Assembly (NCBI GenBank): GCA_052244495.1
Contig: JBQPXH010000001.1
Origin: Cereibacter_A sp052244495
GTDB taxonomy: Bacteria; Pseudomonadota; Alphaproteobacteria; Rhodobacterales; Rhodobacteraceae
Length of the DNA: 64,000 nucleotides
Direction: 5' to 3' (one strand)
A program made the position numbers and the translations under genes. Below are positions 18,167 to 25,377 of this stretch, one piece after another. Below the pieces are notes generated by a model. The model was not told the DNA's origin. It saw nothing but the letters and a program-made list of their open reading frames with translations, and did not search any database. Numbering within the stretch: the first letter of the stretch is position 1; the number at the start of each line of letters is the position of its first letter.

Positions 18167-18506
18167 TGCTTCCTCCCACTGGAACGCACAGGGGCATGGC
18201 ACCACCGTCACGCGGCTCCGCACGTGCTCGCCGGCCCCTCCCGTGGCAGGAAAGCTGAACCGCGCGCGACAGATACCCGTTGCCCGTGGTCGCAACGCGG
18301 TCCGGCGCGCACCGGTTCCCCCGTGACAAAGGAACTGGCCGCGCGCCTGCGCCGTTGCCAACCTGCCCGGCCATCGCCGGTGCAGGCTCCGCCCGCTGCC
18401 GCATCCCCGGCACGAGCGGAGGTCTCTGCCCGGGCCCACGCGGCCGTGCCGACGCCCGGCAGAGCCCGGCCGTCCCTCGCCTGTCAACACCCTCACGGAG
18501 CATCCC
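18167..18506. other. 340-bp divergent regulatory region of the sugar locus
   Basis: Separates the leftward importer operon from the rightward bgl-glk pair and should hold both promoters. An inverted repeat CGTTGC/GCAACG with 8-bp spacing lies at 18278-18297 and could be an operator for a LacI-type regulator, but no regulator gene is linked. No clear -35/-10 pairs were identified by eye. Confidence 0.55.
18278..18297. promoter_or_regulatory. Candidate operator, CGTTGC-N8-GCAACG
   Basis: Perfect 6-bp arms separated by 8 bp in the divergent region of the sugar locus. Short inverted repeats with central CG-rich character are typical of LacI-family sites, but one copy of this size could be chance. 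Confidence 0.3.
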
Positions 18507-19829
18507 ATGGCATTTTCCCGCGCCGACTTCCCCGAAGACTTCCTCTTCGGGGTGGCCACCTCCGCCTATCAGATCGAGGGCCACGGTTTCGGTGGCGCGG
18601 GCCGCACCCACTGGGACGATTTCGCCTCGGTCCCCGGGAATGTCGTCCGGGCCGAGCACGGCGGCCGCGCCTGCGAGCACTACACCCGCTGGGAGGAGGA
18701 TCTCGATCTCGTCCGGGATGGCGGGTTCGACAGTTACCGCTTCTCGGCCTCCTGGGCACGGGTGATGCCCGAAGGACGCGGCGGGGTGAATGCCGAGGGC
18801 CTCGACTTCTACGACCGTCTGGTCGACGGCATGCTCGCGCGCGGCTTGAATCCCGCCTTGACCCTATACCACTGGGAGCTGCCGTCGGCGCTGCAGGATC
18901 TTGGTGGCTGGCGCAACCGGGACATCGCGGGCTGGTTCGCGGATTATGCCGAGGTGCTGCTGCGGCGGATCGGCGACCGCATCTGGTCTGCCGCGCCCCT
19001 CAACGAGCCGTGGTGCGTGGCCTGGCTCTCGCACTTCCTCGGTCACCATGCGCCGGGTCTGCGCGATATCCGCGCCGCCGCGAGGGCGATGCACCATGTC
19101 CTGCTGGCTCACGGATCGGCAGTCGAGGCGATGCGCGCGCTCGGCATGGGCAACCTCGGCGCCGTCTGCAACTTCGAGCACGTCGCCCCTGCCGACGACA
19201 GCGAAGCCTCGGCCGCCGCCGCCCGCCGGCACGACGCGATCATCAATCGCTGGTTCGTCTCCGCGCTCTTCAACCGCCAGTATCCGGCCGAGGCGCTGGA
19301 AGGGCTCGAGCCCCATCTGCCCGTCGGATGGGAGAAGGACATGGACCACATCGGCAGGCCGCTCGACTGGTTCGGTCTCAACTACTACACGCGCAAGCTC
19401 GTCTGCGCGGAGCCCGGACCCTGGCCCGGCCTGCGCGAGATTGAGGGGCCGCTTGCGCGCACGCAGATGGGCTGGGAAATCTACCCCGACGGCCTGAGCG
19501 CCATTCTGCTCCGCGTCCACGAAGGCTACACGCGCGGCCTGCCGCTCGTCGTGACCGAGAACGGCATGGCCTCGGCCGACGCGATCCGGTCGGGCAAGGT
19601 CGACGACCGGGCACGGATCGCGTTCCTCGAGGATCACGTCGCGGCCGTCCTGAGGGCAAGGGCCGAGGGCGTGCCCGTGGCGGGCTACTTCGTCTGGTCC
19701 CTGCTCGACAATTACGAATGGTCATTCGGCTACGAGAAGCGCTTCGGCATCGTGCATGTCGACTTCCAGAACTTGCAGCGCACCCCGAAAGCATCCTATC
19801 ACGCCCTGGCCCGCGCCCTCGCGCGATAG
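18507..19829 (+). CDS. Family 1 glycoside hydrolase, beta-glucosidase
   Basis: A cytoplasmic (no signal peptide) retaining glycosidase of 440 residues, normal for GH1. The N-terminal GH1 signature is visible (DFLFGVATSAYQIEG), the acid/base is Glu167 in PLNEPW and the nucleophile Glu351 in VTENG. The acid/base motif is unusual in having Pro where GH1 enzymes normally have Thr (T-x-N-E-P). The ribosome-binding site is GGAG six bases before the ATG. glk follows 17 bp downstream, so imported glucosides are probably hydrolysed and the glucose phosphorylated by the same transcript. Exact aglycone or linkage specificity is unknown. Confidence 0.93.
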   Translation: MAFSRADFPEDFLFGVATSAYQIEGHGFGGAGRTHWDDFASVPGNVVRAEHGGRACEHYTRWEEDLDLVRDGGFDSYRFSASWARVMPEGRGGVNAEGLDFYDRLVDGMLARGLNPALTLYHWELPSALQDLGGWRNRDIAGWFADYAEVLLRRIGDRIWSAAPLNEPWCVAWLSHFLGHHAPGLRDIRAAARAMHHVLLAHGSAVEAMRALGMGNLGAVCNFEHVAPADDSEASAAAARRHDAIINRWFVSALFNRQYPAEALEGLEPHLPVGWEKDMDHIGRPLDWFGLNYYTRKLVCAEPGPWPGLREIEGPLARTQMGWEIYPDGLSAILLRVHEGYTRGLPLVVTENGMASADAIRSGKVDDRARIAFLEDHVAAVLRARAEGVPVAGYFVWSLLDNYEWSFGYEKRFGIVHVDFQNLQRTPKASYHALARALAR

Positions 19830-19846
19830 CCCTGCCGGAGGACGCC

Positions 19847-20800
19847 ATGGCCGACGCCCCCCTCTGCCTCGTTGCCGACATCGGCGGCACGAACACCCGC
19901 GTGGCGCTCGCGCAGGGATCCCGCCTGATGACGGCGTCGACGCGGCGCTTCCGCAACGCAGAGTATCCGGCGCTCGCTCCGGTTCTGCGGGATTTCCTCG
20001 CCGCCGCAGGCAGTCCCGAGATCGACGGCGCCTGCGTGGCCGCCGCAGGCCCCGTGCGCGACGGAGTAGCGACGCTGACCAACCTTGCCTGGACCGTTGA
20101 TGGCACCGAACTGCAGGGCGCAACAGGCGCCGCCCGTGTCGCAGTGCTGAACGACCTGCAGGCGCAGGGCCATGCGCTTGGCCACATCGATCCGGCGAAC
20201 CTGCGCACGCTCGTCCCGGCGCCGGTCGAGCGGCGGTCGGGACCGATGCTGGTGATCGGCGTCGGCACCGGCTTCAACGCGGCCCCCGTCCACGACATGC
20301 CCGGCGTCCGGGTCGTGGCCGCTTCCGAATGCGGCCATGCGGGCATGCCTGTGCGGACAGCACGCGACCTGCGGCTTGCGGAATTCGTGCAGACCGTCCA
20401 CGGCTTTGCGGGCGTCGAGGACGTCCTCTCGGGCCGCGGGCTCGAGCGTCTCTACGCTTTCGTGGCCAGAGAGGCCGGACTTGAGGACCGCAAGACCGCG
20501 GCCGAGATCATGGCCGCCATCGCCGAGCCCGGCCCCGCCCGCGAGGCGGCCGCCCTGTTCGCCCGCCTTCTCGGAGCCGAGGCGGGCAACCTCGCTCTGA
20601 TCCACCTGCCCTTCGGCGGCATCTTCCTCTGCGGCGGCGTCGCGCGCGCCTTCTCCGAGCATCTGGGACCGATGGGCTTCACCGAGAACTTCCGCGACAA
20701 GGGCCGCTTCTCGGGCTTCATGGACGCTTTCCCGGTCTGCATCGTCGAGGATGACTACGCCGCGCTCACCGGATGCGCCGCCTTCCTCGCCACGAACTGA
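19847..20800 (+). CDS. glk: Glucokinase (bacterial Glk family)
   Basis: Phosphorylates glucose to glucose-6-phosphate with ATP. It has 317 residues from the ATG at 19847, preceded by GGAGG; an earlier in-frame ATG lies inside the beta-glucosidase gene. The ATP-binding motif DIGGTNTRVAL begins at residue 10, and GVGTGFNAAP, SECGHAGMP and GGIFLCGGVARAF match the E. coli-type glucokinase family rather than the ROK family. It is co-transcribed with the GH1 gene. A dispersed hairpin element lies 38 bp after the stop, between this gene and the convergent Mo-hydroxylase operon. Confidence 0.94.
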   Translation: MADAPLCLVADIGGTNTRVALAQGSRLMTASTRRFRNAEYPALAPVLRDFLAAAGSPEIDGACVAAAGPVRDGVATLTNLAWTVDGTELQGATGAARVAVLNDLQAQGHALGHIDPANLRTLVPAPVERRSGPMLVIGVGTGFNAAPVHDMPGVRVVAASECGHAGMPVRTARDLRLAEFVQTVHGFAGVEDVLSGRGLERLYAFVAREAGLEDRKTAAEIMAAIAEPGPAREAAALFARLLGAEAGNLALIHLPFGGIFLCGGVARAFSEHLGPMGFTENFRDKGRFSGFMDAFPVCIVEDDYAALTGCAAFLATN

Positions 20801-20838
20801 AGTCGCGGCCGAGAAGCACGTCGGGCTTCACAGCAGCC

Positions 20839-20888
20839 TTTCACTCCGTGAAAATATCCTCGGGGGTCCGGGGGCAGACAGCCCCCGG
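20839..20888 (+). repeat. Dispersed intergenic element, copy 2
   Basis: TTTCACTCCGTGAAAATATC opens the copy; it ends in an 8-bp perfect stem CCGGGGGC/GCCCCCGG (20868-20875 and 20881-20888) with loop AGACA, the same loop as copy 1. It sits between convergent glk and the coxM-like gene; the hairpin faces the 3' end of the coxM-like gene. Confidence 0.75.
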
Positions 20889-20947
20889 CTCCGGCCAGCC
20901 ATCTTCCGCTGGCCGGGAACGCCCCCGCAGCGTCCGTCCGCTCCGGG

Positions 20948-21733
20948 TCAGGCGTCGGCGACCGCCCTTCCGGTCAGCACCTTGACGAGGTGCGCGCGAT
21001 AGGCGGGCGTGCCATGCATGTCCCCGAGCATGCCGTCGGGCGACAGCGACAGGCCCTCCAGCGCCTCCGGTCGGAAGTCCCGCGAGAGGGCCTCCTCCGC
21101 CTCGGTCCAGCGGAACACGCCGTCCTCGCCCGCGCCGGTGACGGCCACCCGCACCCCGTCCGCGAACTTCGCCACGAACACCCCCACAAGGGCGAAGCGC
21201 GAGGCAGGCTGCGCGAACTTCATGTAGGCGGCTTTCTCGGGGATCGGGAAGTGGATCGTGGTTATTATCTCGCCCTCCTCCAGCGCCGTGGTGAAGAGGC
21301 CCTGAAAGAAATCGTCCGCCTGGATCTCGCGCCGGTCGGTCACGATGGTCGCATTCGAGGCCAGCACCGCCGCCGGATAGCAGGCCGCGGGATCGTCGTT
21401 GGCGACGCTTCCGCCGATGGTGCCGCGGGCGCGCACCGCCGGATCGCCGATCTCGCCGGCAAGCCAGGCGAGCGCCGGGTAGTGCGCCTTCGCCTCCTTC
21501 GCCACCGTCGCGTGACAGGTCCCGCCGCCGATGGCCAGACCCGCATCGCTGCGACAGACGCCCTTCATCTCGGCGATGTCAGTCAGGCTGACCAGCGTGT
21601 CGGGCGCCGCCAGCCGCTGCTTCATCGACGGCAGCAGCGTCTGGCCGCCCGAAAGCGCCTGCGCGCCCTCGGCAGCCAGCGCCGCGACGGCCTCGGCAAC
21701 GGAGGAGGGTTTCACCAGTTCGAAGTCGTGCAT
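20948..21733 (-). CDS. Molybdenum hydroxylase FAD-binding medium subunit (CoxM-like)
   Basis: A 261-residue flavoprotein subunit of the xanthine oxidase family that passes electrons from the FeS subunit to FAD. FAD motifs are visible as LSGGQTLLP (about residues 27-36) and RGTIGGSVAN (about 102-112), normal positions. Last gene of the coxG-S-L-M-like operon; 10 bp separate it from the large subunit gene. The start ATG at 21731-21733 leads directly into MHDFELVKPSSVAEAVAAL, the standard N-terminus. Substrate of the complex is not decided by this subunit. Confidence 0.93.
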   Translation of the reverse strand: MHDFELVKPSSVAEAVAALAAEGAQALSGGQTLLPSMKQRLAAPDTLVSLTDIAEMKGVCRSDAGLAIGGGTCHATVAKEAKAHYPALAWLAGEIGDPAVRARGTIGGSVANDDPAACYPAAVLASNATIVTDRREIQADDFFQGLFTTALEEGEIITTIHFPIPEKAAYMKFAQPASRFALVGVFVAKFADGVRVAVTGAGEDGVFRWTEAEEALSRDFRPEALEGLSLSPDGMLGDMHGTPAYRAHLVKVLTGRAVADA

Positions 21734-21743
21734 GATCCCCTCC

Positions 21744-24116
21744 TCAGCCCTGCATCGCCGTCCAGACGCGCGAGGGCGTCAGCGGCATGTCGATATGGGT
21801 GACGTGATCGTGGCCCGCGCGCCGCAGCGCATCGACCACGGCATTGACCACCGCCGGCGGCGTGCCGATGGCCCCCGCCTCGCCGCAGCCCTTGGCACCC
21901 AGCGGATTGTGAGTGCAGGGCGTCACGCAGGAATGGTCCACCGTGAAGGAGGGCACGTCATCCGCCCGCGGCATGGCGTAGTCCATGTAGGAGCCGGTCA
22001 GCAACTGGCCGTCCTCGTTGTAGACCACGCCTTCCAGCAGCGCCTGCCCGATCCCCTGCGCCACCCCGCCATGCACCTGACCCTGCACGATCATCGGGTT
22101 GATGACGTTGCCGAAATCGTCGGCGCAGGTGAAGCGGACGATGTCCACGCCGCCCGTCTCGGGATCCACCTCGACCTCGCAGCCATAGGCGCCGGCGGGA
22201 TAGGTGAAGTTCGCCGGATCGTAGAAGGCGGTCTCCTCGAGCCCGGGCTCCAGCGTCTCGAGCGGGTAGTTGTGCGGCACATAGGCCGAGAAGGCGATCT
22301 CGGCGAAACTCTTCTGCCGGTCGGTGCCGGCAACCGAGAAGGAACCGTCATTGAACTCGATGTCGCCTTCGGCCGCTTCCAGCATGTGAGCCGCGATCTT
22401 CTTGCCCTTGTCGATGATCTTGTCGGCGGCCTTCATCATGGCCGAGCCGCAGACCGCAAGGCTGCGCGAGCCGTAGGTGCCCATCCCGAACGGGATCTTC
22501 GACGTGTCGCCGTGCACGATCTCGACCGAGTTCGCGTCCACCCCCAGCTTCTCGGCGATGAGCTGGGCGAAGACCGTCTCGTGCCCCTGTCCGTGGCTAT
22601 GCGCGCCCACCAGCACCGAGATATTGCCGGTGGCGTTCACCCGGATGGTCGCGGCGTCGTAAAGACCCACCCGGCAGCCGAGCACCCCCACGAGGTTCGA
22701 GGGCGCGATCCCGCAGGCCTCGATCCAGGTCGAGAGGCCGAAGCCCCGCCACTTGCCGCGCTGGCGGCTCTCCTCGGCCCGCGCCTCGAAGCCCGCCACG
22801 TCCGACAGCTCGCGCAGCTTGTCCATCGTGGCGTGATAGTTGCCGGTGTCGTAGACGAGACCCACCGGCGTCGTATAGGGGAAGGCGCCCGGGTCGATGA
22901 AGTTCTTGCGCCGGATCTCCCACTTGTCGATGCCGAGTTCGTCCGCCGCCTTGTCGATCACCCGTTCCAGCGAATAGGTCGCCTCGGGCCGGCCCGCGCC
23001 GCGATAGGCATCGACCGGCACGGTGTTCGTCAGCACCGCCTTCACATTCACATAGACGAGCGGCGTCTTGTAGGGGCCCGCCATCAGGGTGCCATGCAGG
23101 AAGGTCGGCGTGCAGGTGGCGAAGTTCGACAGATACGCCCCCATGTTGGCCAGCGTCTCGGTCCGAAGCGCGAGGAAGTTCCCCTCCTTGTCCGATGCCA
23201 GTTGGATCTTCGTCACATGGTCGCGGCCGTGCGCGTCCGACAGGAAGGCCTCGGAGCGGTCGCAGACCCATTTCACCGGGCGATTCAGCCGCTTCGAGGC
23301 CGCGAGTACCGCCGCCTCCTCGCCATAGTGGTAGATCTTCGAGCCGAAGCCGCCGCCCACGTCGGGCGCGATCACGGTCAGCTTGTTCTCGGGGATCCCC
23401 ATGACGAAGGCCGAGATCAGCAGCCGCGTCAGATGCGGGTTCTGTGAGGTGGTATAGAGCTTGTAGTCGCCCGTCCCGCTATCGAAATCCCCGATCGAGG
23501 CGCGCGGCTCCATCGCATTGGGCGAGAGGCGGTTGTTCACGAGTTCCAGCGTCGTGACATGCGGCGCGGTCTCGAAGGCCGCATCGACGGCGGCGCGGTT
23601 CTCCTCGATCCAGCCCCAGTCGAAGACCACATTGTCCTCGATCTCGTCATGGACGCGGTTCGAGCTGTCGGCCACCGCCTGCGCCATGTCGACGATGGCG
23701 GGCAGTTCCTCGATATCGGCCTCGATGGCCTCGCAGGCGTCCTTGGCCTGCTCGTAGGTCTCGGCCACCACCATCGCATAGGCATCGCCCACATGGCGGA
23801 CCTTGCCATGCGCCAGCACCGGGCGCTTCGGCTCCTTCATCGTGGCGCCGTTCCGACTCTGGACCAGCCAGCCGGTCGGGTTGCCGCCCACCTCAGTAAA
23901 ATCGTCGCCCGTCAGCACCGCGAGCACGCCGGGCATCTCCTCGGCGGCGCTGGTGTCGATCGAGCGGATGCGGCCATGCGCCACTTCCGAGCGCAGGAAG
24001 CAGGCGTGGGCCTGTCCGCGCAGGCTGATGTCGGCGGTGTAGCGACCCTTTCCGGTCAGGAACCGGATGTCCTCGCGGCGCAGCGTGCTGGCGCCGATGC
24101 CTCCGTCCTTCGGCAT
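21744..24116 (-). CDS. Molybdenum hydroxylase large subunit, CoxL form II type
   Basis: A 790-residue molybdopterin-cytosine-dinucleotide subunit of the xanthine oxidase family. The active-site loop reads AYRGAGRPEATY, the form II signature; true aerobic CO dehydrogenases (form I) have AYxCSFR with the Cu-binding Cys. The catalytic Glu near the C-terminus is present (GCGEAGAIGTPPAV). The start is the ATG at 24114-24116 with GGGAGGAG upstream; a further 20 in-frame codons upstream are discounted because they would overlap that site. The gene order S-L-M also matches form II clusters. Annotating it as CO dehydrogenase would be an over-call; other aldehyde or aromatic substrates are equally possible. 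Confidence 0.93.
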   Translation of the reverse strand: MPKDGGIGASTLRREDIRFLTGKGRYTADISLRGQAHACFLRSEVAHGRIRSIDTSAAEEMPGVLAVLTGDDFTEVGGNPTGWLVQSRNGATMKEPKRPVLAHGKVRHVGDAYAMVVAETYEQAKDACEAIEADIEELPAIVDMAQAVADSSNRVHDEIEDNVVFDWGWIEENRAAVDAAFETAPHVTTLELVNNRLSPNAMEPRASIGDFDSGTGDYKLYTTSQNPHLTRLLISAFVMGIPENKLTVIAPDVGGGFGSKIYHYGEEAAVLAASKRLNRPVKWVCDRSEAFLSDAHGRDHVTKIQLASDKEGNFLALRTETLANMGAYLSNFATCTPTFLHGTLMAGPYKTPLVYVNVKAVLTNTVPVDAYRGAGRPEATYSLERVIDKAADELGIDKWEIRRKNFIDPGAFPYTTPVGLVYDTGNYHATMDKLRELSDVAGFEARAEESRQRGKWRGFGLSTWIEACGIAPSNLVGVLGCRVGLYDAATIRVNATGNISVLVGAHSHGQGHETVFAQLIAEKLGVDANSVEIVHGDTSKIPFGMGTYGSRSLAVCGSAMMKAADKIIDKGKKIAAHMLEAAEGDIEFNDGSFSVAGTDRQKSFAEIAFSAYVPHNYPLETLEPGLEETAFYDPANFTYPAGAYGCEVEVDPETGGVDIVRFTCADDFGNVINPMIVQGQVHGGVAQGIGQALLEGVVYNEDGQLLTGSYMDYAMPRADDVPSFTVDHSCVTPCTHNPLGAKGCGEAGAIGTPPAVVNAVVDALRRAGHDHVTHIDMPLTPSRVWTAMQG

Positions 24117-24144
24117 GAAACTCCTCCCTTTCTTGCTGGCCCGC

Positions 24145-24627
24145 TTATTCGGCGGCGAGCTTCCGGCTGTCGGCACCCGCGGCGGCCATGACCGCCTTGA
24201 CGATGTTGTGGTATCCCGTGCAGCGGCAGATGTTGCCCTTGAGGTAGTGGCGCACCTCTTCCTCGGTCGGGTTCGGCTTCTCGTTCAGCAGCGCCGCCGA
24301 GATCATCACCATGCCCGGCGTGCAGAAGCCGCACTGGAGGCCGTGATGATCCTGAAACGCCTGCTGGATCACCGAGAGCGAGCCGTCCTTGTTCGCCATC
24401 CCCTCGATCGTCGTCACGCTCTTGCCGGCCACGTCCTGCGCCAGCACGGTGCAGCTCTTCACCGGCTCGCCATCCACATGAACGGTGCAGGCGCCGCATT
24501 GCGTCGTGTCGCAGCCGACATGGGTGCCGGTCAGTCCCAGCCCGTCCCGCAGGAAGCTGGAGAGGAGCGTGCGCCCCTCGGTCTCGGCGGACATGGGTCT
24601 GCCGTTCACGGTCATCGTGACTTTCAT
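24145..24627 (-). CDS. Molybdenum hydroxylase [2Fe-2S] small subunit (CoxS-like)
   Basis: A 160-residue iron-sulfur subunit. The N-terminal plant-type ferredoxin cluster ligands are in VGCDTTQCGACTVHV with a fourth Cys at KSCTV; the second, helical cluster domain has CGFCTPGM and CRCTGY. All eight Cys are present. It ends 28 bp before the large-subunit start and follows the coxG-like gene by 28 bp, in one operon. Confidence 0.95.
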   Translation of the reverse strand: MKVTMTVNGRPMSAETEGRTLLSSFLRDGLGLTGTHVGCDTTQCGACTVHVDGEPVKSCTVLAQDVAGKSVTTIEGMANKDGSLSVIQQAFQDHHGLQCGFCTPGMVMISAALLNEKPNPTEEEVRHYLKGNICRCTGYHNIVKAVMAAAGADSRKLAAE

Positions 24628-24655
24628 CGATACCCTCCCTGATACGGTCTTCGGC

Positions 24656-25186
24656 TCAGCGCGAGATCATGCGCTTGAACCAGCCCTTCTTCGCGGGCGC
24701 CTCTCCCTCGGCGCCGACCGCGACGGCCTCGGGCTCGTCCTCGGCGGGGCCTTCCACGGCGGTCTGGAACCGCTCGAAGAACTGGTCGGCCATCTTGCGC
24801 GAGAAGCCGTCGATGATCCGGCTGCCAAGCTGCGCGAGCTTGCCGCCGACATGGACATCGACCTCGTAGGACAGGAGCGTGCCGCCCTCGGAGGGGCTCA
24901 TCGCGACCTTGGCCGAGCCGCGCGCATGGCCCGCAGCCCCGCCCTTGCCCTCGCCCGAGATCGTGAGCGCCTGCCCCTCGACGATGTCCGAGAGCGTCAC
25001 ATGGCCGGTGAAGCGCGCCTTCACCGGGCCGACCTTCTGCGTGACGACGGCCTCGTAGCCCTCGGACGGGCTGCCGGAGAGGCTCTCGCATCCGGGAATG
25101 CAGGCCCTGAGCACCTCCGGGTCGAGGATGGCCGCCCAGACCGTGTCCGGATCGGCGGCGATGGTTCTCTGATCGGTAAGCTGCAT
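24656..25186 (-). CDS. CoxG-like carbon monoxide dehydrogenase subunit G family protein (SRPBCC fold)
   Basis: A 176-residue START/SRPBCC-fold protein; family members are linked to maturation or membrane attachment of Mo-hydroxylase complexes. The start is the ATG at 25184-25186 (MQLTDQRTIAADPDTVWAAI) after a GGGGGAA site; the longer open frame upstream is arginine-rich and not homologous. The core (CIPGCESLSG, GYEAVVTQKVGPVKARFTG, LSYEVDVHVGGKLAQLGSRI) is followed by an acidic linker and a basic tail with KKGWFKRM, which could contact the membrane. First gene of the operon in this window. Confidence 0.9.
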   Translation of the reverse strand: MQLTDQRTIAADPDTVWAAILDPEVLRACIPGCESLSGSPSEGYEAVVTQKVGPVKARFTGHVTLSDIVEGQALTISGEGKGGAAGHARGSAKVAMSPSEGGTLLSYEVDVHVGGKLAQLGSRIIDGFSRKMADQFFERFQTAVEGPAEDEPEAVAVGAEGEAPAKKGWFKRMISR

Positions 25187-25377
25187 GGCGTTCCCCCTCA
25201 TTGCGGGAAGAGTAGGGCCAAATTCGGCGGTGCGGCTATGTGACCTTGGTCGTAGTGACGCACGAGGCCGGCACCCCGGGAGGACGCGCTCGCGGTTCTC
25301 GACCGGCGCGGGCCCAGGCGGCAGTTGCTCCCGATGGATGGGCACGAGGGGACGCCAGCGCGGCTTTCGCCGGCCGA

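Noticed and set aside
21744..24116. Carbon monoxide dehydrogenase as a definite call for the Mo-hydroxylase
   Set aside because: The active-site loop is AYRGAGR without the Cu-binding Cys; only the broader family is supported.
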